A DNA stretch of 9,823 bases from a bacterium (GCA_030619425.1 JAUXBJ010000029.1:1-9823), one strand, 5' to 3'. Shown: positions 1 to 8,224, counted from the first letter of the stretch. The notes: generated from the sequence alone by a model not told the origin. Program-made: numbers and translations.

Positions 1-768
1 CCTCTCAACAATCTCCAGCACCCTGGCCAGACCGACAGCGCCGGCGACGTTCTCGGTGCCGGGACGGCGTCTCTTTTCATGAGAGCCGCCATAAAACAGG
101 GGAGCGATCTTCACACCCTGGCGGATGAACAGCGCGCCGGTCCCTTTTGGTCCGTAGATTTTGTGACCGGTGAGCGACAGCATGTCAACGCCCAACTGTT
201 TGGCGTCCACCTCAACCTTGCCGATTGACTGCACGGCATCGGTATGAAAGAGCACACCTCGTTCGCGGGTCACGGCCGTAAGAGCGGCAATATCCTGAAC
301 CGATCCGGTCTCGTTGTTGCCGTGCATGATCGAGACGAGGCAGGTGTGGTCGGTGATCAGCTTAGCGAGTTCGGTCGCCGAAGCGAACCCTTCGCTGTCG
401 ACAGGGAGCAGGTCCAGATCGAAACCTTCATGATGGTGCAGATGTTCCACCGGTTCTATCACAGCGTGATGTTCGGTGGCGCCGACGACGAGATGCGTTT
501 TCTTTTTGCGATACTGATAAGCCGTGCCGAGTACGGCGATGTTGTCCGACTCGGTACCGCCCGACGTAAAGTACAACTCGGACGGTTCACAGTTGATGAC
601 ACCTGCTATTGTCTCGCGCGCCTGCTCCAGCGCCACTTTGGCGTCGCGTCCGAACATATGAACGGAACTGGCGTTGCCGTAACCTTCATTCAGATACGGA
701 AGCATTGCTTCCACCACAGCAGGATCTACCGGCGTCGTGGCATTATGATCGAGGTAAATTGGTTCCAT
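1..768 (-). CDS. Cysteine desulfurase, NifS/IscS family (3' end outside window)
   Basis: Translating back from the ATG at 768 gives 256 codons that run open to base 1, so the C-terminus is missing. The protein is a PLP-dependent class V aminotransferase-fold enzyme that takes sulfur from L-cysteine as a persulfide and passes it to Fe-S cluster or tRNA-thiolation partners in the cytoplasm. Visible landmarks are an N-terminus of the form YLDHNATTPVDP (5-16), a GGTESDN motif (70-76), TEHHAV with the PLP-stacking His near 100, HGNNETG (149-155), HTDAVQ with the PLP-contacting Asp 177 and Gln 180, the Schiff-base Lys 203 in GHKIYGPKGTGALF, and RPGTENVAG (235-243). RPGTENV is closer to NifS-type than to E. 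coli IscS sequences. The catalytic cysteine loop, near residue 325-330 in the family, lies beyond the window, so the subgroup is unproven. The gene is separated from the upstream operon by 95 bases and may have its own promoter. The Shine-Dalgarno is weak (GAGTGAG directly before ATG). Confidence 0.95.
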   Translation of the reverse strand, partial: MEPIYLDHNATTPVDPAVVEAMLPYLNEGYGNASSVHMFGRDAKVALEQARETIAGVINCEPSELYFTSGGTESDNIAVLGTAYQYRKKKTHLVVGATEHHAVIEPVEHLHHHEGFDLDLLPVDSEGFASATELAKLITDHTCLVSIMHGNNETGSVQDIAALTAVTRERGVLFHTDAVQSIGKVEVDAKQLGVDMLSLTGHKIYGPKGTGALFIRQGVKIAPLFYGGSHEKRRRPGTENVAGAVGLARVLEIVER

Positions 769-863
769 ACTCACTCAGTTATTAGTCATGCCTGGTCAAC
801 ACTCAACAAATACGCACCGAAAGTCGCATTAAGTGATCCACAAAGGCGATGTCTACACCTTTG
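769..863 (-). other. Intergenic spacer between the TamA-like gene and the cysteine desulfurase
   Basis: This is the only clear gap in the co-directional gene series. On the minus strand it opens with an inverted repeat (CAAAGG, 11-nt interval, CCTTTG at 841-863) that begins right after the TGA stop of the upstream gene. The repeat is not followed by a T-tract, so it is not a convincing intrinsic terminator. Nearer the desulfurase start there is a poor sigma-70-like match, TTGTTG with ACTAAT 17 nt downstream. I cannot decide whether the desulfurase is read through from the operon or has its own promoter. Confidence 0.4.
841..863 (-). other. Small stem-loop directly after the TamA-like stop codon
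   Basis: CAAAGG and CCTTTG form a 6-bp stem with an 11-nt loop, starting at the base after the TGA stop (866-864). There is no downstream T-tract on the minus strand and the stem is weak, so it is at best a 3' end stabiliser or poor terminator. Confidence 0.25.
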
Positions 864-2789
864 TCAGAAAGCATACAATATACTAAAATGCCAGCGATAG
901 TCAAAAGGTATCGTCTTGGTCTTGATCCGTCGAGCATAGTCAACACGGATAGGTCCGGCGGGCGAGACTATTTGAACCCCGGTGCCGTAGCTGTAGGCGA
1001 GGTTATCCAGGGACATCTCCTCGGGCTTGCGGTAGCCGTTGCCCATGTCGAAGAACACCGATTGCCACAGCGGCCAGACAGCCAGCACATCCTTGAGGAG
1101 GGGAATAAACTGGAATACTTGCAGTGTCTGCCAGCGAAATTCCTGGTTGAACAGAGCGATGAAGTTGGCCTTCTCCAAAGTACCATCGGGCAATCTGGGA
1201 CCGAGGGAGTTAACTTTGAAGCCGCGGATACTGTTGGCGCCGCCCAGGTAGTAGCGATCGACGATGGGCACCTCCTGGGACGGGCTGAATGGTTGTGCCC
1301 ATCCGGCTTTGAACCGGGTGGCGGAGATCCATCCCGGCCAGACGATCTGAAAACTCGACCAACTGGCCTCGACCTTGGTGAAATGGTTGTCGCCGCCGAG
1401 AAAGCCGCCGTAGAACTCAATGCGCAAATCGGTCAATGACCCGCGGCGAGGGATGAAGATGTGGTCACGGCTGTCCCGACGAAAAGCCAGGTAGACGTTT
1501 CGCCGCACCTCGATTCCCTGCTCATCTTTGAGAAACTGGACCTCGTCCTCGGGGACGCCGAAAATCTCGACCGATTCGTATTCCACGCCGAGAGCGCCCC
1601 GAACCTCGCGTGAGAACTTCTTCACCGTCGAAGCCGAAAGGGTCCAGCTTTGAATTCGATAGTTCTGTTCCGGATCTTTGACACCCGGTTCCCACTCGGC
1701 TGCCAGGGTCAACGGCATTCGCGTGCCGAACAACCATGGCTCGGTGAACCGTACGCGGTAGATATGTTCCAACAGGCCTTGCCCGCCGCCAACTCCGAAC
1801 TTTAGCCGAGCCGACAAATCGTAGCGACGGGAACCGAACAGGTTACGTCCGCCGAAAGCCGCCGACACATCCCATTCGATATCGCGCACCTGCGACTGAC
1901 CGGCACCCGTCTTGAACGTGGTGTACAGCGGTTTCTTTTCGCGGACTCTGAGAATCATGTTCGGCTTGAGGCTGTCAGTCGATGATTCGGAATGTACCAC
2001 CGAGGCGGTACTGAAATACCCCGACTCCAAGAGACGCCGCCGAGTGTCAATAATGTCCTGACGTCGGTAGAGCTTGCCCTCGTGGATTTTGGACTCCCTT
2101 GACACCGTGTAGTCGGGATAACGGTTAGTTCCAGCCGGGGAAACCTGGCCAAAGTGAACCAGTTGTCCACCCTCTATATGGAATGTGATAGGGCACCACG
2201 AGTCGGCCACAGAGCTGTCGAGGTGGTAGCTGACTTGTGCATAGGGATATCCGTTGTTAGCGAAGACTGTTTTCATATCGAACGTAGTCTGGCGAAGATC
2301 AAAGAGGTTGATCGGCTTCTCCAGACGCAGCCGCTCACTTAGTTTGTACACGTCGATATGCAACTGGTGGTCGTAGTCGCCGGTGATTGTCTTCTTGCCG
2401 TAGAATAGCCGGCGACCTTCGGAGATGGATACGTTTATGACAGCGGATGAATCGACCGGGTTGACGTCAAACGTCTGGGCAACTTGAGCGCCAAGGAATC
2501 CGTTTGTGAAGTACAGATACTTGACCTCGAGGGTGTCGCGTCCCAGCGATTCTCGTTGAACTCGCGTGCGGCGGTCACCTTTGAGGGTACCCCAGAGGGA
2601 GCGGCTGCGGGAGTACATTCGTTTGCGGATGTCAGTCTCGCTGAAGTAAGAATTGCCTTCGACATTGATTACACTTATGGCAGGCTTGTCTCGCAGCCAC
2701 CGCAGCTTCAGGCGCTCCACCCGACTATCGGCCTGGATTTGAGCAACTATCAAGAGAGTAATTACTATTGGCAGTATCAATCGAGCCAT
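864..2789 (-). CDS. TamA/BamA-like Omp85 outer-membrane assembly protein
   Basis: This is an Omp85-superfamily barrel of 641 residues, probably the outer-membrane partner of the TamB-like protein encoded just upstream, acting in insertion of outer-membrane proteins or in lipid/envelope homeostasis. A signal peptide covers about residues 1-20 (hydrophobic ILPIVITLLIVA, cleavage near QA/DS). About three POTRA-like repeats follow (roughly 36-128, 129-213, 212-290), a number typical of TamA rather than the five of E. coli BamA. The barrel runs from about 290 to the end. It carries the L6 hallmark SIRGF (near 520-524), the late-barrel motif FFDMGNGY (about 579-586), SPAGPIRVDYA near 609-619, and a terminal aromatic residue (ILYAF) expected of a BAM-recognised beta-signal. 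I chose ATG at 2789 over TTG at 2792: the ATG overlaps the upstream TGA as TGATG and has GGGAG 5 nt ahead. TamA-like is favoured by the TamB neighbour and POTRA number; another Omp85 role is possible. Confidence 0.92.
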   Translation of the reverse strand: MARLILPIVITLLIVAQIQADSRVERLKLRWLRDKPAISVINVEGNSYFSETDIRKRMYSRSRSLWGTLKGDRRTRVQRESLGRDTLEVKYLYFTNGFLGAQVAQTFDVNPVDSSAVINVSISEGRRLFYGKKTITGDYDHQLHIDVYKLSERLRLEKPINLFDLRQTTFDMKTVFANNGYPYAQVSYHLDSSVADSWCPITFHIEGGQLVHFGQVSPAGTNRYPDYTVSRESKIHEGKLYRRQDIIDTRRRLLESGYFSTASVVHSESSTDSLKPNMILRVREKKPLYTTFKTGAGQSQVRDIEWDVSAAFGGRNLFGSRRYDLSARLKFGVGGGQGLLEHIYRVRFTEPWLFGTRMPLTLAAEWEPGVKDPEQNYRIQSWTLSASTVKKFSREVRGALGVEYESVEIFGVPEDEVQFLKDEQGIEVRRNVYLAFRRDSRDHIFIPRRGSLTDLRIEFYGGFLGGDNHFTKVEASWSSFQIVWPGWISATRFKAGWAQPFSPSQEVPIVDRYYLGGANSIRGFKVNSLGPRLPDGTLEKANFIALFNQEFRWQTLQVFQFIPLLKDVLAVWPLWQSVFFDMGNGYRKPEEMSLDNLAYSYGTGVQIVSPAGPIRVDYARRIKTKTIPFDYRWHFSILYAF

Positions 2790-5700
2790 CAAAACTCCCA
2801 GTGTGCCTTGAAGCTGAGCCGATAAAGTTCTTCCTCGTCGAAACGTCCTTCAAGCAGGAAGTTCTTATTGAAACGATACTCGACACCTACCTCCTGCAAG
2901 CTCTCGAATGACAGAGCTGAACGGCCGTAAACGTAGAGGTTGGGAGCAGTGTAGAATCCGACGGTGACGCGCGCTTTCAGCGGATCGAACTCGCCTTCAT
3001 AGTAAGGATCGATCTCAAAAGTTTCAACGCCCAGCTTGTTGAGCCGGCGGCTGCCGATCTGAGATATCCGCGAGCCGACGATTCCGGAGATGCTTTGCTC
3101 CAGCCGACCGGTGGCTGTTAGCGAGTCAGACGTATAGTAGTTCGCAACCAGCAGTGGCACGATCTCTTCACGGGAAAGCTGAGAGCCGTCACACACGTTT
3201 ATGTCAGGCACATCGAGCGTGCCGGTGACGTGGATACAGACTTCTATTTGTTCCCGGGTCACTTCCTGCTCGTCCAGCGGAGACTGACCCACGGCGGCCA
3301 CTCGGGTGTGTCCGATAATATCCAACTGTGGGTTCGGCACCTCATTGCCCTCAAAAAACACGCGTCCACCCGGCTCCAGCTTAAACGTCTTGTCAAACAG
3401 GAAGCCGCGTCCGCGCAGAATCTCCATTTCTCCGATAAAACGTATGACCCCATCATTTCTGATCAGATTCAACTGGCCGGCCAGCTCGGCGTTGATATCA
3501 TCATTCTTGATCCAGTAGTTGGAGGGAATATCGATGTTCAGGTCCAGGTTCCAACTATTCTCCATTGTGAGCGCCGCCATGATCGGAGAGCCTTCATGCG
3601 GTTCAGCGAAATTGACCAGGTATTTCATGGATACCAGTTCGACATCGCCGGTTACCAAGGGCGGACTGTCTCCGCCGACATGAAGCTTCGACCTGGCTTT
3701 GGCCTTGATGTCCTCAAGTTCGTAGGATACCGAAAGCGGGTCCGGGATGGTAACGTCGATATCGTAATAGAGATTATCGAGCGACTTGACGATAATTTCA
3801 CCATCGAGGAAAACACGATGCTTGGGGTCTGGTGAGTATACCTGTGCCTGCGCAATCGAGATGCGGTTATTGTGCATGGTAACACCGACTGAGTCAGTAT
3901 AGAATGGATCCTCGAGGTCAAAGTATTTCAATCGCGCCCGGCTGATATGCGCGTCCCCTTCCAGGTTGGGAGCGTTCGGAGTACCCGACAGAGTGAAGTC
4001 GGCTGCAAAGTCACCATCGAGTTGTTCCACCGAGGGCAGCACCAAACTGACGAGGTCAAAGCGTCGGTCGTTGGCGGTGATGTGAATGTCCATCGGTCGG
4101 TCGGGGAAACGTTCGATAGCGTCCGATGTGAAGGCGAGGTCCACATGAAGGTATCCGTCGGCCCGATACTCACCGGGATCAGACAAAACGATCAGGCTGT
4201 CGATATCGAGGCGCTGGTCGCGGTAGTGCGCCCCGACCACGAGATTACCAAGCACGAGGTTGCGATAGACCAGTGAGTCTATCGAGGTTCGCACCTCCAG
4301 GATCGGCTGATTCAAATCACCCTGTACTCCGATATCGCAGGAAAGGCGACCACCGAACGGCAGTTCCTCGTCGAACAGATCAATCCAGGGGTCGGCCGGC
4401 ACCTTATCGGCCAGGATCGTCAGGTCGAGTGATTCGTCGAAGTTGGCCCGCCCTCGCACTGCGATCATAGCGCCGTTGTCGACGATGGCCGCTTGGCGAA
4501 ACTCAAACCCGGCCGAGTCGATCTCAATCAGAAGCGGCATGCGATTGTAGAAATCGACATCAAACACTTCCAGAGCTAACGAATCGAAATCGAGTTGCAT
4601 CGGGTACGCGCCATAATCGAGAAGACCTTGCGTCACCACCGAAGAAAACTCGTTTTGCAGCTGAGCAGTGTCTATAGACACTTTGTCGGAATCCACGGTG
4701 AGATAGCTGTAGCAAGTATCATAGGGAATACCATAGGCGTTGCCGTCGAAACATGAAACTTGCACAAAACCATCCCGACCGGTGAGAAACCGGGCCAGAT
4801 CAAACTCCGCCGAAAAATCACGACTGAAAAATCCATACAACCATAGCGAATCGGATTCAAAGTGTCCCCTCAAGTCAGGGTCGGAGGTGCGACCGCATAC
4901 CAGAGCTTCGGCCCGTCCCCGACCGGCCGGTCGATCCACAAACAGTTTGCCCCGGTAGCGGTCGAGGTTGCGCAGGTCGGCGGTCACGGTAAGGTTGGTT
5001 TCGGCCTTATACTCGACGCAGCCTGCGATTAGAAAGCTGTTCTCGAAATAATCAATCCGGAACGGATCGACAAAAACCAGCGAGTCGGTCGTGATAACCA
5101 ACTCGCCCGTCGCCTCGTGAAAATGATAGCCGTGAAACTCCGAGTCATACAACTCAGTGCCGATATTCAAGGTCAGCGTGCGCTTGCTAAACGATTCTCC
5201 GCGCAGGTCGATCCGACCATTGAGATCAGAGTGGAAGCTGTTAGCAATCAGTTCCTTGAGGTTAAAACCTCGCAGGTCGGCGCTGAGTTGGTACTTCTCC
5301 GGTTTGGTCGAGAAATCAATCTCGCCGCTGCCATCAATACCGCATGAACCCAAAATAGTGCCGTACAAGCTATCCAGAAACAGATGCTTGTTGAAAAACC
5401 GAAAGTCCGCATGCAGATTTTCAAACGATGCAAACATGAAGCGGCCGCCGATATCGACACTCCCGCTCAGCTTCTCGTCTTGCAGCAGAACCTGGCCGTT
5501 AAGATCAACTATGCCCTGAAGCCGAGGTCCGAGGAAAGTCGCGACCTCGGCCAGGTCGAGGTTGTCGATGTCGAACGAAACCGCCGCCGACCGTGGTTCA
5601 GTCGTGGTTACGCTGCCGCTCAGGCGCAGATGCGTGTCATCCGCATGAAGAAGAAGATCCTTGAGAAGAAAACGGCCTTTATCGTAGGTCAGTTTGCCGC

Positions 5701-6316
5701 CGGCAGCATCAAGGCGCAGCCGGTTGTCGGCTGATGCAAATTCCAGACGCTCAACACTGATGCCATAGGTTCCATCAGTCGATTGCAGTGCCAAAACAAG
5801 GTTGATATCTTCGATCCCGAGAGTGTCGACGCCTTCGATAACACGAACCGTGACATCACTCAAACCCAGCATTTCCACGGTGAAGCTTGGAGGTGTGATG
5901 GCCTTGGACGAGTCGGACCGGCGCGGGAACTTAGGGATCAGCCAGCCATCGACGCTATCGCACACCACCGTGATCACGGCTGAGTCGATGAAGAGATATT
6001 CAAAAAGGAAGTTGCGGCGCCACAGATTTGAGAAGGCGTAGGCGGTTGTGATGCGAGGAATGTCCGCCAACAGGTAGCGGTGGGTAGAATCGACATAGTG
6101 AATCGTGACATTCTCGAGAACGGTTCCGCTCAGGATGTCCCCGGCCACTTTTCCAACATGCACCTCCAGATTGTACCGTTCATCGAACAGCGAGGAGAGA
6201 CGACGATTGATGATAGACTCCAAACCATCCAGCGTGAAAAGGTACACGAAGATACCGGCCACTGCAATGATGCCGACGGCCAGGAGGATAACGAGGATTC
6301 GGGCAAGTCTCTTCAT
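2789..6316 (-). CDS. TamB-like translocation/assembly module protein (DUF490 C-terminus)
   Basis: A long 1175-residue protein, close to E. coli TamB (about 1259). The family is anchored in the inner membrane, spans the periplasm as a beta-rich hydrophobic groove, and works with an Omp85 partner in outer-membrane protein assembly and/or phospholipid transport. Visible are an N-terminal membrane anchor (about 7-28, after the basic MKRLAR), an AsmA-like start containing LSGTVLENVTI, a very long beta-rich middle with few landmarks, and a C-terminal TamB domain from about residue 850. That domain holds ILRGRGFLFDKTFKLEPGG and FFEGNEVPNPQLDI (about 966-1000), PLLVANYY (about 1054), LNKLGVETFEI, and a final beta stretch ending in HWEF. 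The start is the ATG in the ATGA overlap with the stop of the preceding gene; a partial GGTGA lies 3 nt upstream. Its stop overlaps the Omp85 start by one base, so the two are probably translationally coupled. The order here, tamB before the barrel gene, is the reverse of E. coli tamA-tamB. Confidence 0.93.
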   Translation of the reverse strand: MKRLARILVILLAVGIIAVAGIFVYLFTLDGLESIINRRLSSLFDERYNLEVHVGKVAGDILSGTVLENVTIHYVDSTHRYLLADIPRITTAYAFSNLWRRNFLFEYLFIDSAVITVVCDSVDGWLIPKFPRRSDSSKAITPPSFTVEMLGLSDVTVRVIEGVDTLGIEDINLVLALQSTDGTYGISVERLEFASADNRLRLDAAGGKLTYDKGRFLLKDLLLHADDTHLRLSGSVTTTEPRSAAVSFDIDNLDLAEVATFLGPRLQGIVDLNGQVLLQDEKLSGSVDIGGRFMFASFENLHADFRFFNKHLFLDSLYGTILGSCGIDGSGEIDFSTKPEKYQLSADLRGFNLKELIANSFHSDLNGRIDLRGESFSKRTLTLNIGTELYDSEFHGYHFHEATGELVITTDSLVFVDPFRIDYFENSFLIAGCVEYKAETNLTVTADLRNLDRYRGKLFVDRPAGRGRAEALVCGRTSDPDLRGHFESDSLWLYGFFSRDFSAEFDLARFLTGRDGFVQVSCFDGNAYGIPYDTCYSYLTVDSDKVSIDTAQLQNEFSSVVTQGLLDYGAYPMQLDFDSLALEVFDVDFYNRMPLLIEIDSAGFEFRQAAIVDNGAMIAVRGRANFDESLDLTILADKVPADPWIDLFDEELPFGGRLSCDIGVQGDLNQPILEVRTSIDSLVYRNLVLGNLVVGAHYRDQRLDIDSLIVLSDPGEYRADGYLHVDLAFTSDAIERFPDRPMDIHITANDRRFDLVSLVLPSVEQLDGDFAADFTLSGTPNAPNLEGDAHISRARLKYFDLEDPFYTDSVGVTMHNNRISIAQAQVYSPDPKHRVFLDGEIIVKSLDNLYYDIDVTIPDPLSVSYELEDIKAKARSKLHVGGDSPPLVTGDVELVSMKYLVNFAEPHEGSPIMAALTMENSWNLDLNIDIPSNYWIKNDDINAELAGQLNLIRNDGVIRFIGEMEILRGRGFLFDKTFKLEPGGRVFFEGNEVPNPQLDIIGHTRVAAVGQSPLDEQEVTREQIEVCIHVTGTLDVPDINVCDGSQLSREEIVPLLVANYYTSDSLTATGRLEQSISGIVGSRISQIGSRRLNKLGVETFEIDPYYEGEFDPLKARVTVGFYTAPNLYVYGRSALSFESLQEVGVEYRFNKNFLLEGRFDEEELYRLSFKAHWEF

Positions 6317-7020
6317 CGTTCACCGGTAATTCCATCCAGCAATGACACCGCTGCTCGGAATCCGTTCGGAGCACAGTCTTTCTGGTCCTCTATGATTCTA
6401 CGAACCAGGGCCGGATCGGCTCCCACGTTTAGAGCCCCTCTCATGTGTGAGTGCAGTTGCTTCGGTCGGTTCTCGATTATCAGGCAGGCGACAATCGCCA
6501 GTTCACGATCGATCGCTGACACCCCCGGCCGCGACAGAACTTTGCCGTAACCCTCGATAATCATCCATCGAAACACCTCAGGCGCGACCGCCTCGACATG
6601 CGTTCTGAGTGGATCGAAGCTGGTGCCATAGACACGGCGGCAGAGCGTCAGACCGTTTTCGAACCAAGCCTGTGATTCGTTGGGTGTGACCGGTTCGGTC
6701 ACCGACGACATACTGATCCCCTCAAACTGGTCGGCCAGATGTTCGGCGGCAATCAGCATTCTGGGGAAACCGAGAAACAAATGGGACTGCAGGACCATCT
6801 CATAGAACTCGCGGTGGCCGAGGGAGTGGTCCTTGCCCAGCTTAATCATCATGGAAAGGGCTGGTTCGTCGGCCAGTGCGATAGCGGCCGAGTACCCCGC
6901 CAACAGTCTGGATACGGCGTCTTTCTCGCCTCGAAACGAAACCGCCCAGGCCAGGAACTTATCCGGATAAACGGCGTGACTCATCCCTGACAACTTAGTC
7001 AAGGATACGTCGGTTGGCAA
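6313..7020 (-). CDS. AhpD/carboxymuconolactone decarboxylase-like protein without CxxC
   Basis: A 235-residue soluble protein with two helical segments resembling halves of the AhpD/carboxymuconolactone-decarboxylase (CMD) fold. The first, around 72-97, has EMVLQSHLFLGFPRMLIAAE, like the GFPRA helix of CMD proteins. The second, about 145-212, contains EGYGKVLSRPGVSAIDRELA and LHSHMRGALNVGADPALV and matches the usual CMD core with its conserved His near 192. The CxxC pair of peroxidase-type AhpD proteins is absent, and Cys 179 is the only Cys in the C-terminal core. Disulfide-reductase activity of the AhpD kind is therefore unlikely, and the true reaction, if any, is unknown. No signal peptide is seen, so it should be cytoplasmic. 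The TTG at 7020 lies 7 nt after the preceding stop but has no clear Shine-Dalgarno; the first ATG, at 6984 (223 residues), is an alternative. The ATGA overlap with the TamB-like gene suggests coupling. Family assignment is good, function is open. Confidence 0.75.
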   Translation of the reverse strand: MPTDVSLTKLSGMSHAVYPDKFLAWAVSFRGEKDAVSRLLAGYSAAIALADEPALSMMIKLGKDHSLGHREFYEMVLQSHLFLGFPRMLIAAEHLADQFEGISMSSVTEPVTPNESQAWFENGLTLCRRVYGTSFDPLRTHVEAVAPEVFRWMIIEGYGKVLSRPGVSAIDRELAIVACLIIENRPKQLHSHMRGALNVGADPALVRRIIEDQKDCAPNGFRAAVSLLDGITGER

Positions 7021-7027
7021 TATAGAA

Positions 7028-8224
7028 TTAGGGGCCGAGATTTCTGAGCCGGTTCTCGAGTTTGATCAGTGAGCGCTTCAAGCGCTCCACCTCGCGGTAA
7101 ATCGAGTCCCTGGTATGAGCGCTGGGGCTCGGCGTCAGTTGACCGGCTGAGAAGTTTCCCACCGGCGACAATTGGCGCTGACCGACATTCACTCTTATCA
7201 GGTAGGGACGGTTATGACGGATGACACCGAGTTCAATTACTCCCCCCGGAGCACTGTGTCGTACCCGGTTCATCAACTCGAAGGCGGAGCCGATCGATCT
7301 GTTGCCGATGCTGAACAATAAGTCGCCTTTGCGCAGCCCCGATCTGGAAGCGGGCGAATCGTCCATGACCTCGGTGACGATGGTGCCTTTTTCCACTATC
7401 ATCAGCCGACGTCCTCCCGCGGAAGCTGGTTGAATCGGCGGAGTCAGTTCAATTCCGGGTGATATTTCAATATCGGCGGTGGTGATGCCGATATATCCCG
7501 CCACCCGATCGCCCCGGGTAAGCAAATGATTGACCGTTGTCGGCAGTTTATGAGCAGGAACGGCCAGGCCGGTTTCGCCTGAACCATCTCGGCCGATCCC
7601 GCCGATCACCATTCCCAGGAGTCGGCCGGCCAGATCAAAAACCCCGCCGCCGATGGTGCCGGGAGTGATGGCTGCTGAAAATTGCAGAGAGCCGTCCGGC
7701 CGCGTCCCCGCGCAAAAACCCAGAGTGGGGCTCGCCCTCAGTCCGTAGGCATTGCCGATAGCGACAATCATCTGGCCGACACAGCCGTGCTTTTCGGTCA
7801 GTCGGACCGGCTGGCCCAGGGGGTAACCGACGCTCAACAAGGCCAGCCCGGTGTGATAATCGATCCCGACCAGTCGGGCCGGCAACTGGCGGTTCTCGAA
7901 TCTGACCACGATCTGGTCATACCCGGTTACGGACACGGCAGCCACAATGATGTGACCGACGCTGTCTATGATGGTGCCGGATGTGATGAGCCGATGCACG
8001 GCTTCGTCAGCCGCACCCTCAAGCAGATCTCCCGGCACCGACCTTGTCGCTTCTACTGTCACGACTGAGCGAGAGATTTCGTAGATCAACTCACTCAGTC
8101 CGCTTTCAAGATTGTAAAGAGAGCTATCGGCGGCGCAAGCTGACCCGGTAAAAAAGACCGCCAAACAGCTTAGTAAGAACCGTCGGGCGGTCGAAAAAGA
8201 AATCTTTAGCGGTTTAGTACGCGT
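7028..8224 (-). CDS. Secreted HtrA-like PDZ protein lacking the catalytic triad (pseudoprotease)
   Basis: Read from an in-frame ACG at 8224, the protein has 398 residues: a signal peptide (basic RR, core FLLSCLAVFFTGSACA, cleavage near residue 31), a trypsin/HtrA-type domain (about 43-235), one PDZ domain (about 265-350) and a heptad-repeat tail (373-396). HtrA landmarks persist: TSGTIIDSVGHII, AIGNAYGL, TLGFCAGTRPDGSLQ, GLAVPAHKL, and PDZ DDSPASRSGLRKGDLL. Each catalytic residue is changed. The family N-N-H-V-V reads A-A-V-S-V (Val 97 for His), D-x-x-T-D-L-A reads D-Y-H-T-G-L-A (Gly 126 for Asp), and P-G-N-S-G-G reads P-G-T-I-G-G (Ile 191 for Ser). It is thus predicted inactive as a serine protease and may bind peptides or partners in the periplasm. 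Start choice: between the in-frame TAG at 8242-8240 and the TTG at 8164 there is no ATG, GTG, TTG or CTG. TTG would cut the signal peptide to a stub, whereas AAGGAGG at 8231-8237 lies 6 nt before ACG. ATT at 8203 is another option. The domain call is firm; the start is not. Confidence 0.85.
   Translation of the reverse strand, partial: TRTKPLKISFSTARRFLLSCLAVFFTGSACAADSSLYNLESGLSELIYEISRSVVTVEATRSVPGDLLEGAADEAVHRLITSGTIIDSVGHIIVAAVSVTGYDQIVVRFENRQLPARLVGIDYHTGLALLSVGYPLGQPVRLTEKHGCVGQMIVAIGNAYGLRASPTLGFCAGTRPDGSLQFSAAITPGTIGGGVFDLAGRLLGMVIGGIGRDGSGETGLAVPAHKLPTTVNHLLTRGDRVAGYIGITTADIEISPGIELTPPIQPASAGGRRLMIVEKGTIVTEVMDDSPASRSGLRKGDLLFSIGNRSIGSAFELMNRVRHSAPGGVIELGVIRHNRPYLIRVNVGQRQLSPVGNFSAGQLTPSPSAHTRDSIYREVERLKRSLIKLENRLRNLGP

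Noticed and set aside
841..863. Intrinsic terminator after the Omp85 gene
   Set aside because: The stem is only 6 bp with an 11-nt loop and no T-run follows on the minus strand; kept only as a low-confidence stem-loop.
244..900. Plus-strand open frame of 218 codons
   Set aside because: It is antisense to the well-supported cysteine desulfurase, extends across the intergenic gap into the end of the Omp85 gene, and shows no family resemblance.
849..1439. Plus-strand open frame of 196 codons opposite the barrel gene
   Set aside because: Shadow of the Omp85 coding strand in a GC-biased region, with no recognisable motif and no ribosome-binding site seen.
3230..3835. Plus-strand open frame of 201 codons opposite the TamB C-terminal domain
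   Set aside because: It lies wholly within the most conserved part of the TamB-like gene on the other strand and has no protein-like motif of its own.
6313..7020. Peroxidase-type AhpD
   Set aside because: The catalytic CxxC pair is missing; only general CMD/AhpD-fold resemblance can be supported.
7028..8224. Active DegP/DegS protease
   Set aside because: The His, Asp and Ser positions of the triad are Val, Gly and Ile, so a protease annotation would mislead despite clear family membership.
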